A DNA stretch of 64,000 bases from Clostridiales bacterium (GCA_015056085.1 SVHA01000001.1:124001-188000); one strand, 5' to 3'; counted from the first letter of the stretch, positions 28,719-38,301 are shown. Numbers and translations are program-made. The notes: generated by a model from the letters alone, not told the origin.

Positions 28719-30992
28719 ATGGACCTGAGTATGCTCAATCCCCAGCAGCGGCTGGCCGCCCAGACGCTGGAAGGCCCTGTGCTGATTCTGGCCGGTGCCG
28801 GTAGCGGAAAGACTCGTGCGCTCACCTGCCGAGTGGCCAACCTGATGGATTCGGGCGTCCCTGCGTGGAATATTCTCGCCCTGACCTTCACCAATAAGGC
28901 CGCCAATGAAATGAAAACCCGCATTGCCCATCTGGTGGGGGAGGAAAAGGCGGAGGACGCCTGGATTTCCACCTTCCATTCCACCTGCGCACGGATTCTC
29001 CGCCGGGATATTGAAAAGATCGGCTATACCCGCTCCTTTGTCATTTATGACGATGATGACCAGCTGGCAGTGCTCAAGGAAATCATCAAGCGGATGAACA
29101 TTGATGAAAAATATCTGCCTCCCAAGGAACTCAGGGCGAAGATTTCCGACGCCAAGAACAAACTCCTGGGGCCCGATGAGTGGTTTCAGCGCACCGACAG
29201 GGATCGCCGCTGCCAGTTGATTCACGACGTTTTCCTTGAATATGAAACCCGGCTGAAGGGCCTCAATGCTCTGGACTTTGACGACCTGCTGGTAAAGACG
29301 CTGGAACTGATGGCGGATCATCCCCCGGTGCTGGACAGTTACCGCAATCGCTTCCGCTATGTAATGGTGGATGAGTATCAGGATACCAACTACGCCCAGT
29401 ATATGCTCATCAAACTCCTGACGGACAAGAGCCGCAATCTGTGTGTGGTGGGCGATGACGATCAGTCCATCTATGGCTGGCGTGGCGCTGATATCCGCAA
29501 TATCCTCGATTTTGAGAAGGATTACCCAGACGCCACTGTCATTAAACTGGAACAGAACTACCGCTCCACCGCTAATATCCTGGATGCAGCCAATCAGGTC
29601 ATCGCCCACAACGCCGGGCGCAAGGAAAAGGTGCTGTGGACGGAAGCCGGCGAAGGCGAGCTCATTCAACTTTTTGCTGCCGGTGATGAGCGGGAGGAAG
29701 CGGCCTGGATTGCCGATCGCATCCGTCAATTGCATAAGCAGCAGTCCCCGTATGGCACGGTGGCGGTGCTGTACCGCACCAATGCCCAGTCCCGTGTGCT
29801 GGAAGAAATGCTCATGCGCTCCGGCATTCCGTACAAGGTGTTCGGCGGACAGAAGTTCTACGAGCGCCGGGAAGTCCGGGATGTGATCGCCTATTTGCGT
29901 GTGCTGGCAAACCCCAACGACGATGTGTCCCTCAGGCGCATCATCAACGTGCCTAAGCGGGCCATCGGCGACACCACCGTGCAGGAACTGGTCAACCACG
30001 CTCACCTGAATGATATGCCCCTGTACAGCGCCCTGTCGGATATGCCCGATTCCCTCGGCTCCCGGCCCCGCAAGAGCGTCAGCGACTTTTTCTCCATGAT
30101 CAGTATGCTGGGCGCCATGAAGGAAGCCATGCCTCTGACGGATTTTGTCAAGGCGCTGATTGACACCACCGGGCTGATGACCCAGTATCAGAAAGAAGAC
30201 ACGGATGACGCCCGTTCCCGGGTGGAAAACATCATGGAATTCATGGGTGCAGTGGAGGAATTCGCCCGTGAAATGCCTGATGCCACCGTGGAAGCCTATC
30301 TGGAAAACGTGGCGCTGGTCACCGATCTGGACATGGCGGAGGACAGCCGTGGCTATGTAACGCTGATGACCCTCCATTCCGCCAAGGGCCTGGAATTCCC
30401 CAATGTGTTCATCTGCGGCATGGAGGAAGGCGTGTTCCCCTCGGGTCGCAGCCTGATGGACCCCGAGCGCATGGAAGAGGAACGCCGCCTGTGCTATGTG
30501 GGCATCACCCGTGCCCAGAAGCGGCTGTATCTCTCCCGTGCCTGCCAGCGGATGCTGTATAATCAGGTCAACCGCAATGACCCCAGCCGATTCCTCGGCG
30601 AGATTCCTGAGCGGTTGCTGGAAGACGAATGGGCGCAGAAGCGCTCTGTGGCCTTTGGTGGGCCTTCTGTGCAGCAGCGTCGGAATTCCTACGGCGCACC
30701 CCGGACGGCCCCTGCGGCGGCTCCCAGGGCCGTTGGCGGCGGCTTGCTGAACATTCCCGGCGTGCAGAAGGGCACGTCTGCCATTCCTTCCCCGGCGAGG
30801 GCTTACGGCGCCAGCGCCATGCAGAAGGTGTTCGCCAAGGGAGACCGGGTCATGCACCGCAAATTCGGCGAAGGCACCGTTGTGTGCGTGATTGGCTCCG
30901 GCGCTTCCGCCCGGATTCAGATTGAATTCACCGCCTACGGCGTGAAGGAGTTTGCCCTGACCATTGCCCCCATCATCAAACTGGAGGATTGA
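28719..30992 (+). CDS. pcrA: ATP-dependent DNA helicase PcrA (UvrD/Rep family)
   Basis: A 757-residue SF1A helicase that unwinds DNA 3' to 5' in repair and plasmid replication. Walker A GAGSGKT is near residue 28, followed by TFTNKAANEM, DEYQDTN (Walker B) near 218, GDDDQSIYGWRGAD, QNYRST and the C-terminal VTLMTLHSAKGLEFP motif. A Pro/Ala/Gly-rich linker precedes the C-terminal Tudor-like domain (KGDRVMHRKFGEG) that contacts RNA polymerase in this family. GGAGGTGATC lies before the ATG. ligA follows after 2 nt, the usual pcrA-ligA operon. Confidence 0.97.
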   Translation: MDLSMLNPQQRLAAQTLEGPVLILAGAGSGKTRALTCRVANLMDSGVPAWNILALTFTNKAANEMKTRIAHLVGEEKAEDAWISTFHSTCARILRRDIEKIGYTRSFVIYDDDDQLAVLKEIIKRMNIDEKYLPPKELRAKISDAKNKLLGPDEWFQRTDRDRRCQLIHDVFLEYETRLKGLNALDFDDLLVKTLELMADHPPVLDSYRNRFRYVMVDEYQDTNYAQYMLIKLLTDKSRNLCVVGDDDQSIYGWRGADIRNILDFEKDYPDATVIKLEQNYRSTANILDAANQVIAHNAGRKEKVLWTEAGEGELIQLFAAGDEREEAAWIADRIRQLHKQQSPYGTVAVLYRTNAQSRVLEEMLMRSGIPYKVFGGQKFYERREVRDVIAYLRVLANPNDDVSLRRIINVPKRAIGDTTVQELVNHAHLNDMPLYSALSDMPDSLGSRPRKSVSDFFSMISMLGAMKEAMPLTDFVKALIDTTGLMTQYQKEDTDDARSRVENIMEFMGAVEEFAREMPDATVEAYLENVALVTDLDMAEDSRGYVTLMTLHSAKGLEFPNVFICGMEEGVFPSGRSLMDPERMEEERRLCYVGITRAQKRLYLSRACQRMLYNQVNRNDPSRFLGEIPERLLEDEWAQKRSVAFGGPSVQQRRNSYGAPRTAPAAAPRAVGGGLLNIPGVQKGTSAIPSPARAYGASAMQKVFAKGDRVMHRKFGEGTVVCVIGSGASARIQIEFTAYGVKEFALTIAPIIKLED

Positions 30993-30994
30993 CC

Positions 30995-32959
30995 ATGTCA
31001 GACGTTTCCGTTCAGATGCGTGAACTGGTGGATCGCCTCAATGAGACCGCCTATGCCTACTATGTGCTGGATAATCCCGTGATTTCCGACAAGCAGTGGG
31101 ATGAACTCTACGATGCGCTGAAGAAACTGGAGAAAGAAACAGGCGTGATTCTGCCTGATTCACCCACCAGACGTGTGGGCGGCGAGCCCCTCAAGGGCTT
31201 TGAGCAGCATACCCACATCACCCGCCTGTGGTCGATGGATAAGGTGCAGTCCATTTCCGAACTGGAAGATTGGATTCGCCGCACGGAGAAACTCACCGGC
31301 AGGGAAGACTTGCAGTACTATGTGGAATACAAGTTCGACGGCCTGACTCTCAACCTGACCTATCGTGAAGGGCGCCTGGTACAGGCTGCCACCCGTGGCA
31401 ACGGCGTCACCGGCGAGGCGATTCTGCCCCAGGCGATGACAGTGCAGTCCGTGCCGCTGACCATTCCTTATCAGGGCGTGCTGGAAGCGCAGGGCGAGTG
31501 CATTATGCGCCTGTCCACGCTGGAAAAGTACAATCAGATGGCCAAAGAACCCCTGAAAAACGCCCGCAATGCCGCCGCCGGCGCACTACGCAATCTTGAC
31601 CCGGCAGTGACCGCCTCCCGCCATCTGGACGCCTTCTTCTATCAGGTGGGTACCATTGACGATGCGCCCTATCATTCCCAGCCGGAAATGCTGGACTTCC
31701 TTCGGGAAAACCATTTCCCGGTGAGCGATTATCTGGGCCGTCCCTGCAACCGGCAGGAACTGCTGGACTGCATCAAGGAAATTGAAAACAGGCGCAGCAG
31801 CCTGGATTTCCTGATCGACGGCGTGGTCATCAAGGTGGGCGATTTTGCCCTCCGGGAGCAGATGGGTTTCACGGAGAAATTTCCCCGCTGGGCTGTGGCG
31901 TACAAGTTCGAGGCCGAAGAGAGTGTTACCATCCTGCGGGAAGTCACCTGGGAACTGGGCCGAACCGGCAAACTGACGCCCCTGGCCCACCTTGAACCTG
32001 TGGACTTCTATGGCGTGACCGTCCGCAAAGCAACGCTGAACAATTTTGGTGACATTCAGCGCAAACAGGTGGCTGTTAATGCTCCTGTGTGGATTCGACG
32101 CTCTAATGACGTCATTCCTGAAATCATGGGCCGGGCAGGGGAGCCTGTCGCTGATGAAGTGCCGATTCTTCCGCCGGAAAAATGTCCTGCCTGCGGCGGA
32201 CCGCTGATTCAGCGGGGCGCACACATCTTCTGCATGAACCGCACGGACTGCCGCCCCCAGGCGGTGGCACGCATCAGCCATTTTGCCGGCAGGGATGCCA
32301 TGGACATTGACGGTTTGTCTGAAAAGACAGCCGATCAACTTTATGATCAGATGGGCGTCCGGGACCCTGCAGACCTGTACCGTCTGACCATGGAACAGGT
32401 GCTGACGCTGGACGGCTTCAAGGAAAAGAAGGCCGGGAATCTGCTGGCGGCACTGGAAAAATCCAAGCATTGTCCGCTGGACGCATTCCTGTTCGCCATC
32501 GGCATTCCCAACATCGGCAGAAAGACTGCCCGTGACCTGGCCAATGCCTTTGGCACACTGCAGGGAGTGGAAAATGCCACCATGGAACAGCTGATCGCCC
32601 TGCCTGATGTGGGTGAAATCGTCGCTGCCAGTGTGGTGGAATTCTTCTCCTTCCCGGAAAATACCCAAATGGTGGAGCGATTGCTTGAATCCGGTGTTAC
32701 ACCGGCTGAGACGCAGGCCCCCAAGGACGGCGCTTTCACCGGCATGAGCATTGTGGTCACCGGCACGCTGCCGAACCTGTCCCGCAAGGAAGCTGAGGAT
32801 CTTATCCGCTCCATGGGCGGAACGGCTGCGTCCTCTGTCAGCAAAAAAACGGCCTTTGTCGTTGCTGGCGAGGCCGCCGGAAGCAAACTGACAAAGGCAC
32901 AGAATCTGGGGATTGAAGTGATCGACGAAGCCGAACTGCTCAGACGTTGCGGGCGCTGA
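30995..32959 (+). CDS. ligA: NAD-dependent DNA ligase LigA
   Basis: A 654-residue NAD+-dependent ligase that seals nicks in replication and repair. It has the NMN-binding N-terminus, the adenylated lysine in VEYKFDGLTL near residue 112, OB fold, a four-cysteine zinc finger (CPACGGPL ... CMNRTDC), helix-hairpin-helix repeats and a C-terminal BRCT domain (SIVVTGTLPNLSR). The ATG at 30995 is preferred over TTG at 30989 because GGAGG (30983-30987) is then 7 nt away. Its last 20 bp overlap the convergent GerQ-like gene. Confidence 0.97.
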   Translation: MSDVSVQMRELVDRLNETAYAYYVLDNPVISDKQWDELYDALKKLEKETGVILPDSPTRRVGGEPLKGFEQHTHITRLWSMDKVQSISELEDWIRRTEKLTGREDLQYYVEYKFDGLTLNLTYREGRLVQAATRGNGVTGEAILPQAMTVQSVPLTIPYQGVLEAQGECIMRLSTLEKYNQMAKEPLKNARNAAAGALRNLDPAVTASRHLDAFFYQVGTIDDAPYHSQPEMLDFLRENHFPVSDYLGRPCNRQELLDCIKEIENRRSSLDFLIDGVVIKVGDFALREQMGFTEKFPRWAVAYKFEAEESVTILREVTWELGRTGKLTPLAHLEPVDFYGVTVRKATLNNFGDIQRKQVAVNAPVWIRRSNDVIPEIMGRAGEPVADEVPILPPEKCPACGGPLIQRGAHIFCMNRTDCRPQAVARISHFAGRDAMDIDGLSEKTADQLYDQMGVRDPADLYRLTMEQVLTLDGFKEKKAGNLLAALEKSKHCPLDAFLFAIGIPNIGRKTARDLANAFGTLQGVENATMEQLIALPDVGEIVAASVVEFFSFPENTQMVERLLESGVTPAETQAPKDGAFTGMSIVVTGTLPNLSRKEAEDLIRSMGGTAASSVSKKTAFVVAGEAAGSKLTKAQNLGIEVIDEAELLRRCGR

Positions 32960-33425
32960 CGCCGGGGAATCCCCTTCGCACGGCATGGGCATAGGCTGCC
33001 TGCGAGGGCGTAGCTGTGTTCTCTCTGGGGGATGATGCCGGGGTTTCCAACTCATCAGACGCATTGACTGGCGCGGGCGCTGGCTGCTGATACGTCCCCA
33101 TACCTGTCAGGATTCCGTTGGTGCGGTCAAAAGTGCGGCAACCGGGCATCAGGAAGGTGACAAACTTCACCGAGAAGATGTCGCACACGATGTAATGCAG
33201 ATACACCTCGTCATACAGTACGAGGAACTGCGTGCCCACGTAGTACAGCAGCCCCTGTCTGGATGTGAGGGTGCCTGTACCCATCAGGAATTCCACCACC
33301 ACATAGCTGCCTACGTTTTCCTGCAGCACCTGCTGCATCGACCCCTGAAAACCAAGGGTGTTGAAGTCCTGCGCGGCAGGCACGCTGAAAGAAGCTCCCA
33401 TAACATTCTGACCCATTTCGCTCAT
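32940..33425 (-). CDS. GerQ-like putative spore coat protein
   Basis: A 161-residue protein without signal peptide or membrane span. Residues 25-95 resemble the GerQ-like domain of clostridial proteins: a segment GSYVVVEFLMGTGTLTSRQG followed by LYYVGTQFLVLYD and CDIFSVKFVTFL. GerQ in Bacillus is a coat protein cross-linked during sporulation. The C-terminal 60 residues are a Pro/Ala/Ser-rich tail. AGGAGGAG lies before the ATG. A CATA-type -10 lies 37 nt upstream. The 3' end overlaps ligA by 20 bp on the opposite strand. Family call moderate; coat role is inferred. Confidence 0.6.
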   Translation of the reverse strand: MSEMGQNVMGASFSVPAAQDFNTLGFQGSMQQVLQENVGSYVVVEFLMGTGTLTSRQGLLYYVGTQFLVLYDEVYLHYIVCDIFSVKFVTFLMPGCRTFDRTNGILTGMGTYQQPAPAPVNASDELETPASSPRENTATPSQAAYAHAVRRGFPGVSARNV

Positions 33426-33461
33426 GATACTCTCCTCCTGAAAAGGTTTTCTGGGTGTTTC

Positions 33462-33490
33462 AACCTATGCCCCGAAGGAGACCTTCATGC
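33462..33490 (-). promoter_or_regulatory. Candidate sporulation-sigma promoter for the GerQ-like gene
   Basis: On the minus strand GCATGAA (33490-33484), 14 bp, then CATAGGTT (33469-33462). The CATA-type -10 and GCAT -35 resemble sigma-E/sigma-K promoters. No good sigma-A pair is seen in this 93 bp gap. Confidence 0.4.
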
Positions 33491-33518
33491 CATCATCTTT
33501 GAGAAAGGAAGCGCCGCC

Positions 33519-34679
33519 ATGAATGCACCTTATCGCACATGGATTGATGTGGATCTTGACGCCATCATCAGGAATTATCGCACCGCCTGTTCCCTGACGG
33601 ACAGTGTCGTGACCTGCGTGCTCAAGTCTAATGCTTATGGCCACGGAGCCGTCATGGTGGCGAAATGCCTGCAGGAAGCCGGCTGCCGCAGTTTTGCGGT
33701 GAGTTGCATACGGGAAGGCATCGAACTGCGCCAAAACGGCATTTCGGGCGAGGTGCTCATCATGGGGGCAGGTGAGACATCCTGGCTTCAGCGGGCCATC
33801 ATGAATGACCTGACGCTGACGGCTTCTTCCCTTGCGGAATTGGATGAAATCAGTGACGCTGCCGAGCGGATGGAACAGGCTGCATCTGTTCATTTGAAAA
33901 TCAACACTGGCTTCCATCGTCTGGGCTTTGACTGCACAAGGGAAAACGCTGCTGCCATCGGGCAATTCTGCCGAGAGCACCCGCAGGTGCAGGTCAAAGA
34001 GGCTTTCAGCCATCTGGGGCTGATCAACCTGGAAAGGGACACCATGCAGCACGACCAGCTGGTGCGCTTTGCGGCCTGGCTGGAAGAGGAAAACGTGCTG
34101 CCGAAGGAGAACATCCACCTGTGCGACAGCATCGGGCTGGTGCGATACCCCGATTGGCACGGTTGCCGTGTCCGGGTGGGAGCGCTGCTCTTCGGCGTGC
34201 GGCCATCCCACAGCGAGCATTTGCCTTTTGAGAATCCTGAAACCCTTGTTTTCCGGGCCAGTTTGGCGCAGATTCACGATGTGCCTGCCGGGGAAATTGT
34301 GGGCTACGGCGACGACGTGATTCTCACACGGGACAGCCGCATTGCTACCATCTGTGCAGGATACGGCGACGGGTATCCCCGCTGCCTGTCCAACGGGCGG
34401 GGCAGCGTGTTCATCCGAGGCAGCCTTGCGCCTGTGGTGGGCCTTGTGTGCATGGATCAGATGATGGTGGACGTCACGGACATCCCCGACGCCGCCGTGG
34501 GCGATGCCGCCGATCTGCTGGGCGGCGCCATTTCCTATGACGTGATGGCGAAATGGCAGAACACTAACCGCAACGAATGCATTTCCATCCTGTCCCGGCG
34601 GCCTGTGCGGGTGTATCATCAGCATGGGCGCAGGGACATTGTGGTGGACGAACTGATTTCCGGGGAGGGAGACGCATGA
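33519..34679 (+). CDS. alr: Alanine racemase
   Basis: A 386-residue PLP-dependent racemase supplying D-alanine for peptidoglycan (and possibly spore germination control). The PLP lysine lies in VLKSNAYGHG near residue 36, and the catalytic tyrosine region CAGYGDGYPR is near 282. The start at 33519 is chosen from GAAAGGAAG upstream and the N-terminus YRTWIDVDLDAI matching the family; the frame open to 33195 is opposite the GerQ-like gene. It overlaps the next gene by 4 bp (ATGA). A D,D-carboxypeptidase and UppP gene occur 5-8 kb away. Confidence 0.95.
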   Translation: MNAPYRTWIDVDLDAIIRNYRTACSLTDSVVTCVLKSNAYGHGAVMVAKCLQEAGCRSFAVSCIREGIELRQNGISGEVLIMGAGETSWLQRAIMNDLTLTASSLAELDEISDAAERMEQAASVHLKINTGFHRLGFDCTRENAAAIGQFCREHPQVQVKEAFSHLGLINLERDTMQHDQLVRFAAWLEEENVLPKENIHLCDSIGLVRYPDWHGCRVRVGALLFGVRPSHSEHLPFENPETLVFRASLAQIHDVPAGEIVGYGDDVILTRDSRIATICAGYGDGYPRCLSNGRGSVFIRGSLAPVVGLVCMDQMMVDVTDIPDAAVGDAADLLGGAISYDVMAKWQNTNRNECISILSRRPVRVYHQHGRRDIVVDELISGEGDA

Positions 34680-35839
34680 ACCTGAAAATGTGGCAGGAGG
34701 AACTGCGGGAGATTCTTCCGCAGGTCCGGGCGTATTATCGGGATTTTCATCAGCATCCCGAACTCAGCGGGCAGGAGGTCCGCACGGCGGATATCATCGC
34801 CAGCGCGTTGAACTCCCTGGGCGTGGAAGTGACCCGCTTTGAAGGCTGCCATGGCCTGATGGGCACGCTGCGCAACGGCGAAGGCAAATGCGTAGCCATC
34901 CGGGCGGACATGGACGCCCTGCCGGTGACGGAAGCGTCTCACATCGACTGCCCCAGCACGGTGGAAGGCGTCATGCACGCCTGCGGTCACGACGTGCACA
35001 TGGCGCTGGCTTTGGGCTCCTGCCTGTGGCTGAGCCAAAACCGGGACAAGTGGTCCGGCACGGTGAAGTGGCTCTTTGAGCCGGCAGAGGAGACCATCGG
35101 CGGCGGAAAAATGATGGTGGAACAGGGCTGCATGGAGAATCCTCATGTGGACGTCGTCATCGGTCAGCATGTCAACCCGAATTATGAGGCGGGCAAGGTC
35201 TACACCAAGCCCGGATACGTCAGCGGCGCTTCCGACGAACTGTTCATCACCGTGACGGGCAGAAGCTGCCATGGCGCCTATCCTGAAAAGGGCGTGGACG
35301 CCATCGTGATCGCCGCCCAGATCGTGACGGCGCTGCAGTCGCTGGTCAGCCGCAGGTGCAGTCCCTTCGAACCGGCAGTGGTGACCATTGGCACCATTTC
35401 CGGCGGCACGGCCAACAATATCATCTGCGGTGAAGTGAAAATGCACGGCACCATCCGCACGCTCTCCCCGAAGACGAGGGAGATGCTGCGCTATGCGGTG
35501 ATGGAAACCGTCAGCGGCATTGCCACCGGCATGGGCGGCGAAGCGGAAGCCACGATTCGACCCAGTTATGGGGCAGTGTTCAATCATGAGGGCTATCATG
35601 CCATCGTGGAAAGCACGGTGAAGGAGTTGCTGGGGGAGGACGCCCTGATCCTGCGGCAGCAGCCGAGCCTGGGCGTAGAAAGTTTCTGCTACTTTGTGGA
35701 AAAGACGCCGGGCGTGTATTATGACATCGGCTGCGGTGTGGGTACGGCACTGCATACCCCAACATTCTGTGCAAGCGAAGACTGCCTGCTGCCTGGCGTT
35801 GCGCTGCAGTGCGCCAACGTGCTGGCACTGCTGAAATAA
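34676..35839 (+). CDS. M20 family amidohydrolase (N-acyl amino acid/hippurate type)
   Basis: A 387-residue metal-dependent amidohydrolase of the M20D (HipO/AmhX-like) group that removes acyl groups from amino acids. Metal-site motifs HACGHDVHMALA near residue 101 and EPAEETIGGGKMM near 134 are present, followed by the dimerisation domain and a C-terminal HTPTFCASEDCLL. The GGAGGGAG site is inside the 3' end of alr. Translational coupling with alanine racemase suggests a role in amino acid or peptidoglycan-derived amide turnover, but the substrate is not predictable. Confidence 0.92.
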   Translation: MNLKMWQEELREILPQVRAYYRDFHQHPELSGQEVRTADIIASALNSLGVEVTRFEGCHGLMGTLRNGEGKCVAIRADMDALPVTEASHIDCPSTVEGVMHACGHDVHMALALGSCLWLSQNRDKWSGTVKWLFEPAEETIGGGKMMVEQGCMENPHVDVVIGQHVNPNYEAGKVYTKPGYVSGASDELFITVTGRSCHGAYPEKGVDAIVIAAQIVTALQSLVSRRCSPFEPAVVTIGTISGGTANNIICGEVKMHGTIRTLSPKTREMLRYAVMETVSGIATGMGGEAEATIRPSYGAVFNHEGYHAIVESTVKELLGEDALILRQQPSLGVESFCYFVEKTPGVYYDIGCGVGTALHTPTFCASEDCLLPGVALQCANVLALLK

Positions 35840-35869
35840 TCAGTTATCTGCTTATTCGAAAGGGAAAAT

Positions 35870-36658
35870 ATGTTTTCAAGACTTGAAATGTACGGAGAAT
35901 GGCTGCGGGCAGACCCGCTGGGGCTGATCGTGTATATGCTCTATTTTACCCTGACGGTGCTGTTGAGCCTGATTCTCCACGAGTGCGCCCACGGCTATGT
36001 GGCGCTGCGCTGCGGCGATCCCACAGCCAAAATGCTGGGTCGACTGACGCTGGATCCCCGTAAGCATCTGGACCCCATCGGAACGGTGACCATGTTTCTG
36101 CTGGGTTTTGGCTGGGCAAAGCCTGTGCCAGTCAATCCCCGCAACTTCCGCTCCTATCGGCGGGATGATTTTCTCGTGTCCATTGCGGGTATCGTCACCA
36201 ACCTGAGCCTGTTCCTGATTTGCACGGTGCTTTCCGTCATTGTCAACAACCTGATGGCGGGCCCGGTGCTGTATCAGCAGTTTGCTTCGTCGCCTGAAGA
36301 CAAGCGCCTGCTTTATGACATCCTCAGCAGCTATCTGTACACTGGCAACCTCTACGAAGGTCTGGCGGCCTTGTGCGCCATGCCCTGGTTGCAGTACATC
36401 CAGCGCTTCCTGCTGATGATGCAGTCGGTGAATCTGTCGTTGGCTCTGTTCAATCTTCTGCCCATTCCGCCGCTGGACGGTTATCATCTGCTGAATGACA
36501 CGCTGCTCAAAGGCCGCCTTCAGCTGGATCGCCGGGTGTTTGAAATGACCCGTGTGGTGCTGCTGGTGCTGTGCCTTTCCGGCGCACTGAACGGTCTGCT
36601 GTCCACCATGCACGAAGCTGTGGAGAATGCGGTGCTGAATTTGCTGATGCTGATCTAA
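35870..36658 (+). CDS. M50 family membrane metalloprotease (site-2 protease type)
   Basis: A 262-residue membrane protein with zinc motif HECAH (near residue 37, SLILHECAHGY) and the second motif NLLPIPPLDGYH near 196, whose Asp is the third ligand. Five to six membrane spans. This short form without PDZ domain occurs next to scpA-scpB in many clostridia. It is probably an intramembrane protease, but no substrate is known. AAAGGG before the ATG is a modest ribosome binding site. scpA follows by 11 nt. Confidence 0.92.
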   Translation: MFSRLEMYGEWLRADPLGLIVYMLYFTLTVLLSLILHECAHGYVALRCGDPTAKMLGRLTLDPRKHLDPIGTVTMFLLGFGWAKPVPVNPRNFRSYRRDDFLVSIAGIVTNLSLFLICTVLSVIVNNLMAGPVLYQQFASSPEDKRLLYDILSSYLYTGNLYEGLAALCAMPWLQYIQRFLLMMQSVNLSLALFNLLPIPPLDGYHLLNDTLLKGRLQLDRRVFEMTRVVLLVLCLSGALNGLLSTMHEAVENAVLNLLMLI

Positions 36659-36669
36659 GGAGGATCGCC

Positions 36670-37431
36670 ATGGGAATGACTTTTCAGCTCAAGGACTTTG
36701 ACGGCCCTCTTGATCTGCTGCTGTTTCTGATCAACAAGGAAAAGGTGGACATCAAGGACGTCTTCATCAGCCAGATCACCGATCAGTATATTGAGTCCGT
36801 CCGCAATGCGCCTGACCTGGACATGGACGACGCCACAGACTTCCTGGTGATGGCGGCGACGCTGCTGGAAATCAAGAGCCGGGCTATGCTGCCCAAGCCG
36901 CCCCAACTGGATGAAAACGAGGAAGACCCTGAGCAGGCGCTGATCCGCCGCCTGGAAGAATACAAGCGCTTCAGGGAAACGGCCCAGGCCATGAAGGAAT
37001 TCGAGCATGCCGCTTCGGAACTGTTCACCAAACTGCCGGAGGAATACCCTCTGCCGCCCCAGGAAACGGAACTGGTGGGTCTGACGCTGCAGGGCCTGAC
37101 AGATGCCTTCCTGCGCATCTGGTCGCGCAAGCCTGCGCTGGATGAAAATGACGAAGGCAACCGCTATGCTCCAAGAGACATCCACCGGGATGAGCACACC
37201 GTGCAGGAATGTATGCTGACGCTGCTCAAAGGCATCCGCCATCAGGGCCGTATGCGCTTTGATGAAGCCTTCAGCGCCTGTCCCACAAGGGAAGAGGTCG
37301 TGACGCTGTTCCTGGCGCTACTGGAGCTGCTGAAACTGGGAGAGACCCACATCGAACAGGACGAAATCTGCGGCGAAATCCTGCTGCTGCCCGGCAGGAA
37401 AGTGGATACGGAGGATGAAACCGATGACTGA
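36670..37431 (+). CDS. scpA: Segregation and condensation protein A
   Basis: A 253-residue kleisin that with ScpB and SMC forms the bacterial condensin. The N-terminus FQLKDFDGPLDLLLFLI and the DIKDVFISQITDQY stretch are diagnostic, with the winged-helix C-terminus contacting SMC. The start ATG follows AAGGAGG that overlaps the M50 stop. It overlaps scpB by 8 bp. The smc gene is not in this window. Confidence 0.96.
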   Translation: MGMTFQLKDFDGPLDLLLFLINKEKVDIKDVFISQITDQYIESVRNAPDLDMDDATDFLVMAATLLEIKSRAMLPKPPQLDENEEDPEQALIRRLEEYKRFRETAQAMKEFEHAASELFTKLPEEYPLPPQETELVGLTLQGLTDAFLRIWSRKPALDENDEGNRYAPRDIHRDEHTVQECMLTLLKGIRHQGRMRFDEAFSACPTREEVVTLFLALLELLKLGETHIEQDEICGEILLLPGRKVDTEDETDD

Positions 37432-38005
37432 AGAAATCAAGAACGACCTGCCGCAGCAGGAAGGCACGCTGACGGGCCGAATTGAGGCCATTCTCTTTGT
37501 GGCGGGCGAAGCTATCCGGGTGGATGATCTTGCCCGGTCACTGCTCACGGACGAGGAGACGGTTGAAAAGGCTATCAAGGAACTGAAGGACGAATACGAC
37601 TTTGCTCAGCGAGGCTTTGCCATCAAGCGCTTTGGTCATCAGGTACAGCTGGCCACAAGAGGGCTGTATTCTGCGGATGTGGTGCGGCTTCTGCAGCCGG
37701 TGCAGCGTCAGTCGCTGTCTCAGGCTATCATGGAGACGCTGGCAGTGGTGGCTTACAAGCAGCCTGTCACCCGTGCGGATGTGGAGCAGGTGCGCGGCGT
37801 AAAGTGCGACTACTCCATTCAGTCCCTGGTCAACAAGCAGCTCATTCAGGAAGTGGGCCGCAAAGACACTCTTGGCCGGCCTATCCTCTACGGCACTACG
37901 GAGGCATTCCTGAGCCACTTCGGCATTTCTTCCCTGGATGAACTACCGCCGATTCCTGAAATTCTGCCCGAAGACACGCAAGATCATGAGGAACTCGTTC
38001 CCTGA
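37424..38005 (+). CDS. scpB: Segregation and condensation protein B
   Basis: A 193-residue protein with two winged-helix domains that binds ScpA in the SMC complex. Diagnostic motifs are RIEAILFVAGEAI near residue 16 and ALAVVAYKQPVTR-like LAVVAYKQPVTRADVEQVRG near 105, then GRKDTLGRPILYGTT. The ATG at 37424 is preferred over 37415 because GGAGG (37410-37414) is then 9 nt away and the other ATG abuts it. A small metal-binding protein gene follows after 32 nt. Confidence 0.96.
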   Translation: MTEEIKNDLPQQEGTLTGRIEAILFVAGEAIRVDDLARSLLTDEETVEKAIKELKDEYDFAQRGFAIKRFGHQVQLATRGLYSADVVRLLQPVQRQSLSQAIMETLAVVAYKQPVTRADVEQVRGVKCDYSIQSLVNKQLIQEVGRKDTLGRPILYGTTEAFLSHFGISSLDELPPIPEILPEDTQDHEELVP

Positions 38006-38037
38006 CAGAAAAAATCAATCAACAGGAGGAATGAACC

Positions 38038-38247
38038 ATGGAAAAGAAGTTTACGGTGGATGGCATGATGTGCAAGCACTGCACAGCCAAAGTGGAAAAG
38101 GTGCTGATGGCGATTCCTGGCGTGGAAAAAGCGACTGCCGACCTGGAAACCAAGGTTGTGACGGTGGAATTAACTGAAGAAGTGCCCACTTCCGTCATGT
38201 TTGAAGCCATCGAGGAGAAGGGCTTCAAGCCCGATGAAATTATGTAA
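38038..38247 (+). CDS. Heavy-metal-associated domain protein (CopZ-like)
   Basis: A 69-residue single HMA domain with the metal motif GMMCKHC (C12, C15) near the N-terminus and a ferredoxin-like beta-alpha-beta pattern. Such proteins bind Cu(I) and hand it to CopA-type pumps or regulators. No copper ATPase is nearby, so the partner is elsewhere; other soft metals are possible. ACAGGAGG precedes the ATG. A strong bidirectional terminator follows. Confidence 0.93.
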   Translation: MEKKFTVDGMMCKHCTAKVEKVLMAIPGVEKATADLETKVVTVELTEEVPTSVMFEAIEEKGFKPDEIM

Positions 38248-38267
38248 TCCAACCAAAATGAAAAGAG

Positions 38268-38296
38268 TCCCGCAGCGGAAACGCTGCGGGATTTTT
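38268..38296. terminator. Terminator between the HMA gene and the convergent coat-type gene
   Basis: TCCCGCAGCG (38268-38277) pairs with CGCTGCGGGA (38282-38291) around GAAA, followed by TTTTT on the plus strand. Upstream AAAAG gives only a weak T-run for the minus strand. Confidence 0.9.
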
Positions 38297-38301
38297 GTGT
38301 T

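Noticed and set aside
28692-30857. Antisense open frame of 721 codons opposite pcrA
   Set aside because: Shadow of the helicase gene; composition is skewed and no motif is present. The same applies to the long frame opposite topA (57999-60065).
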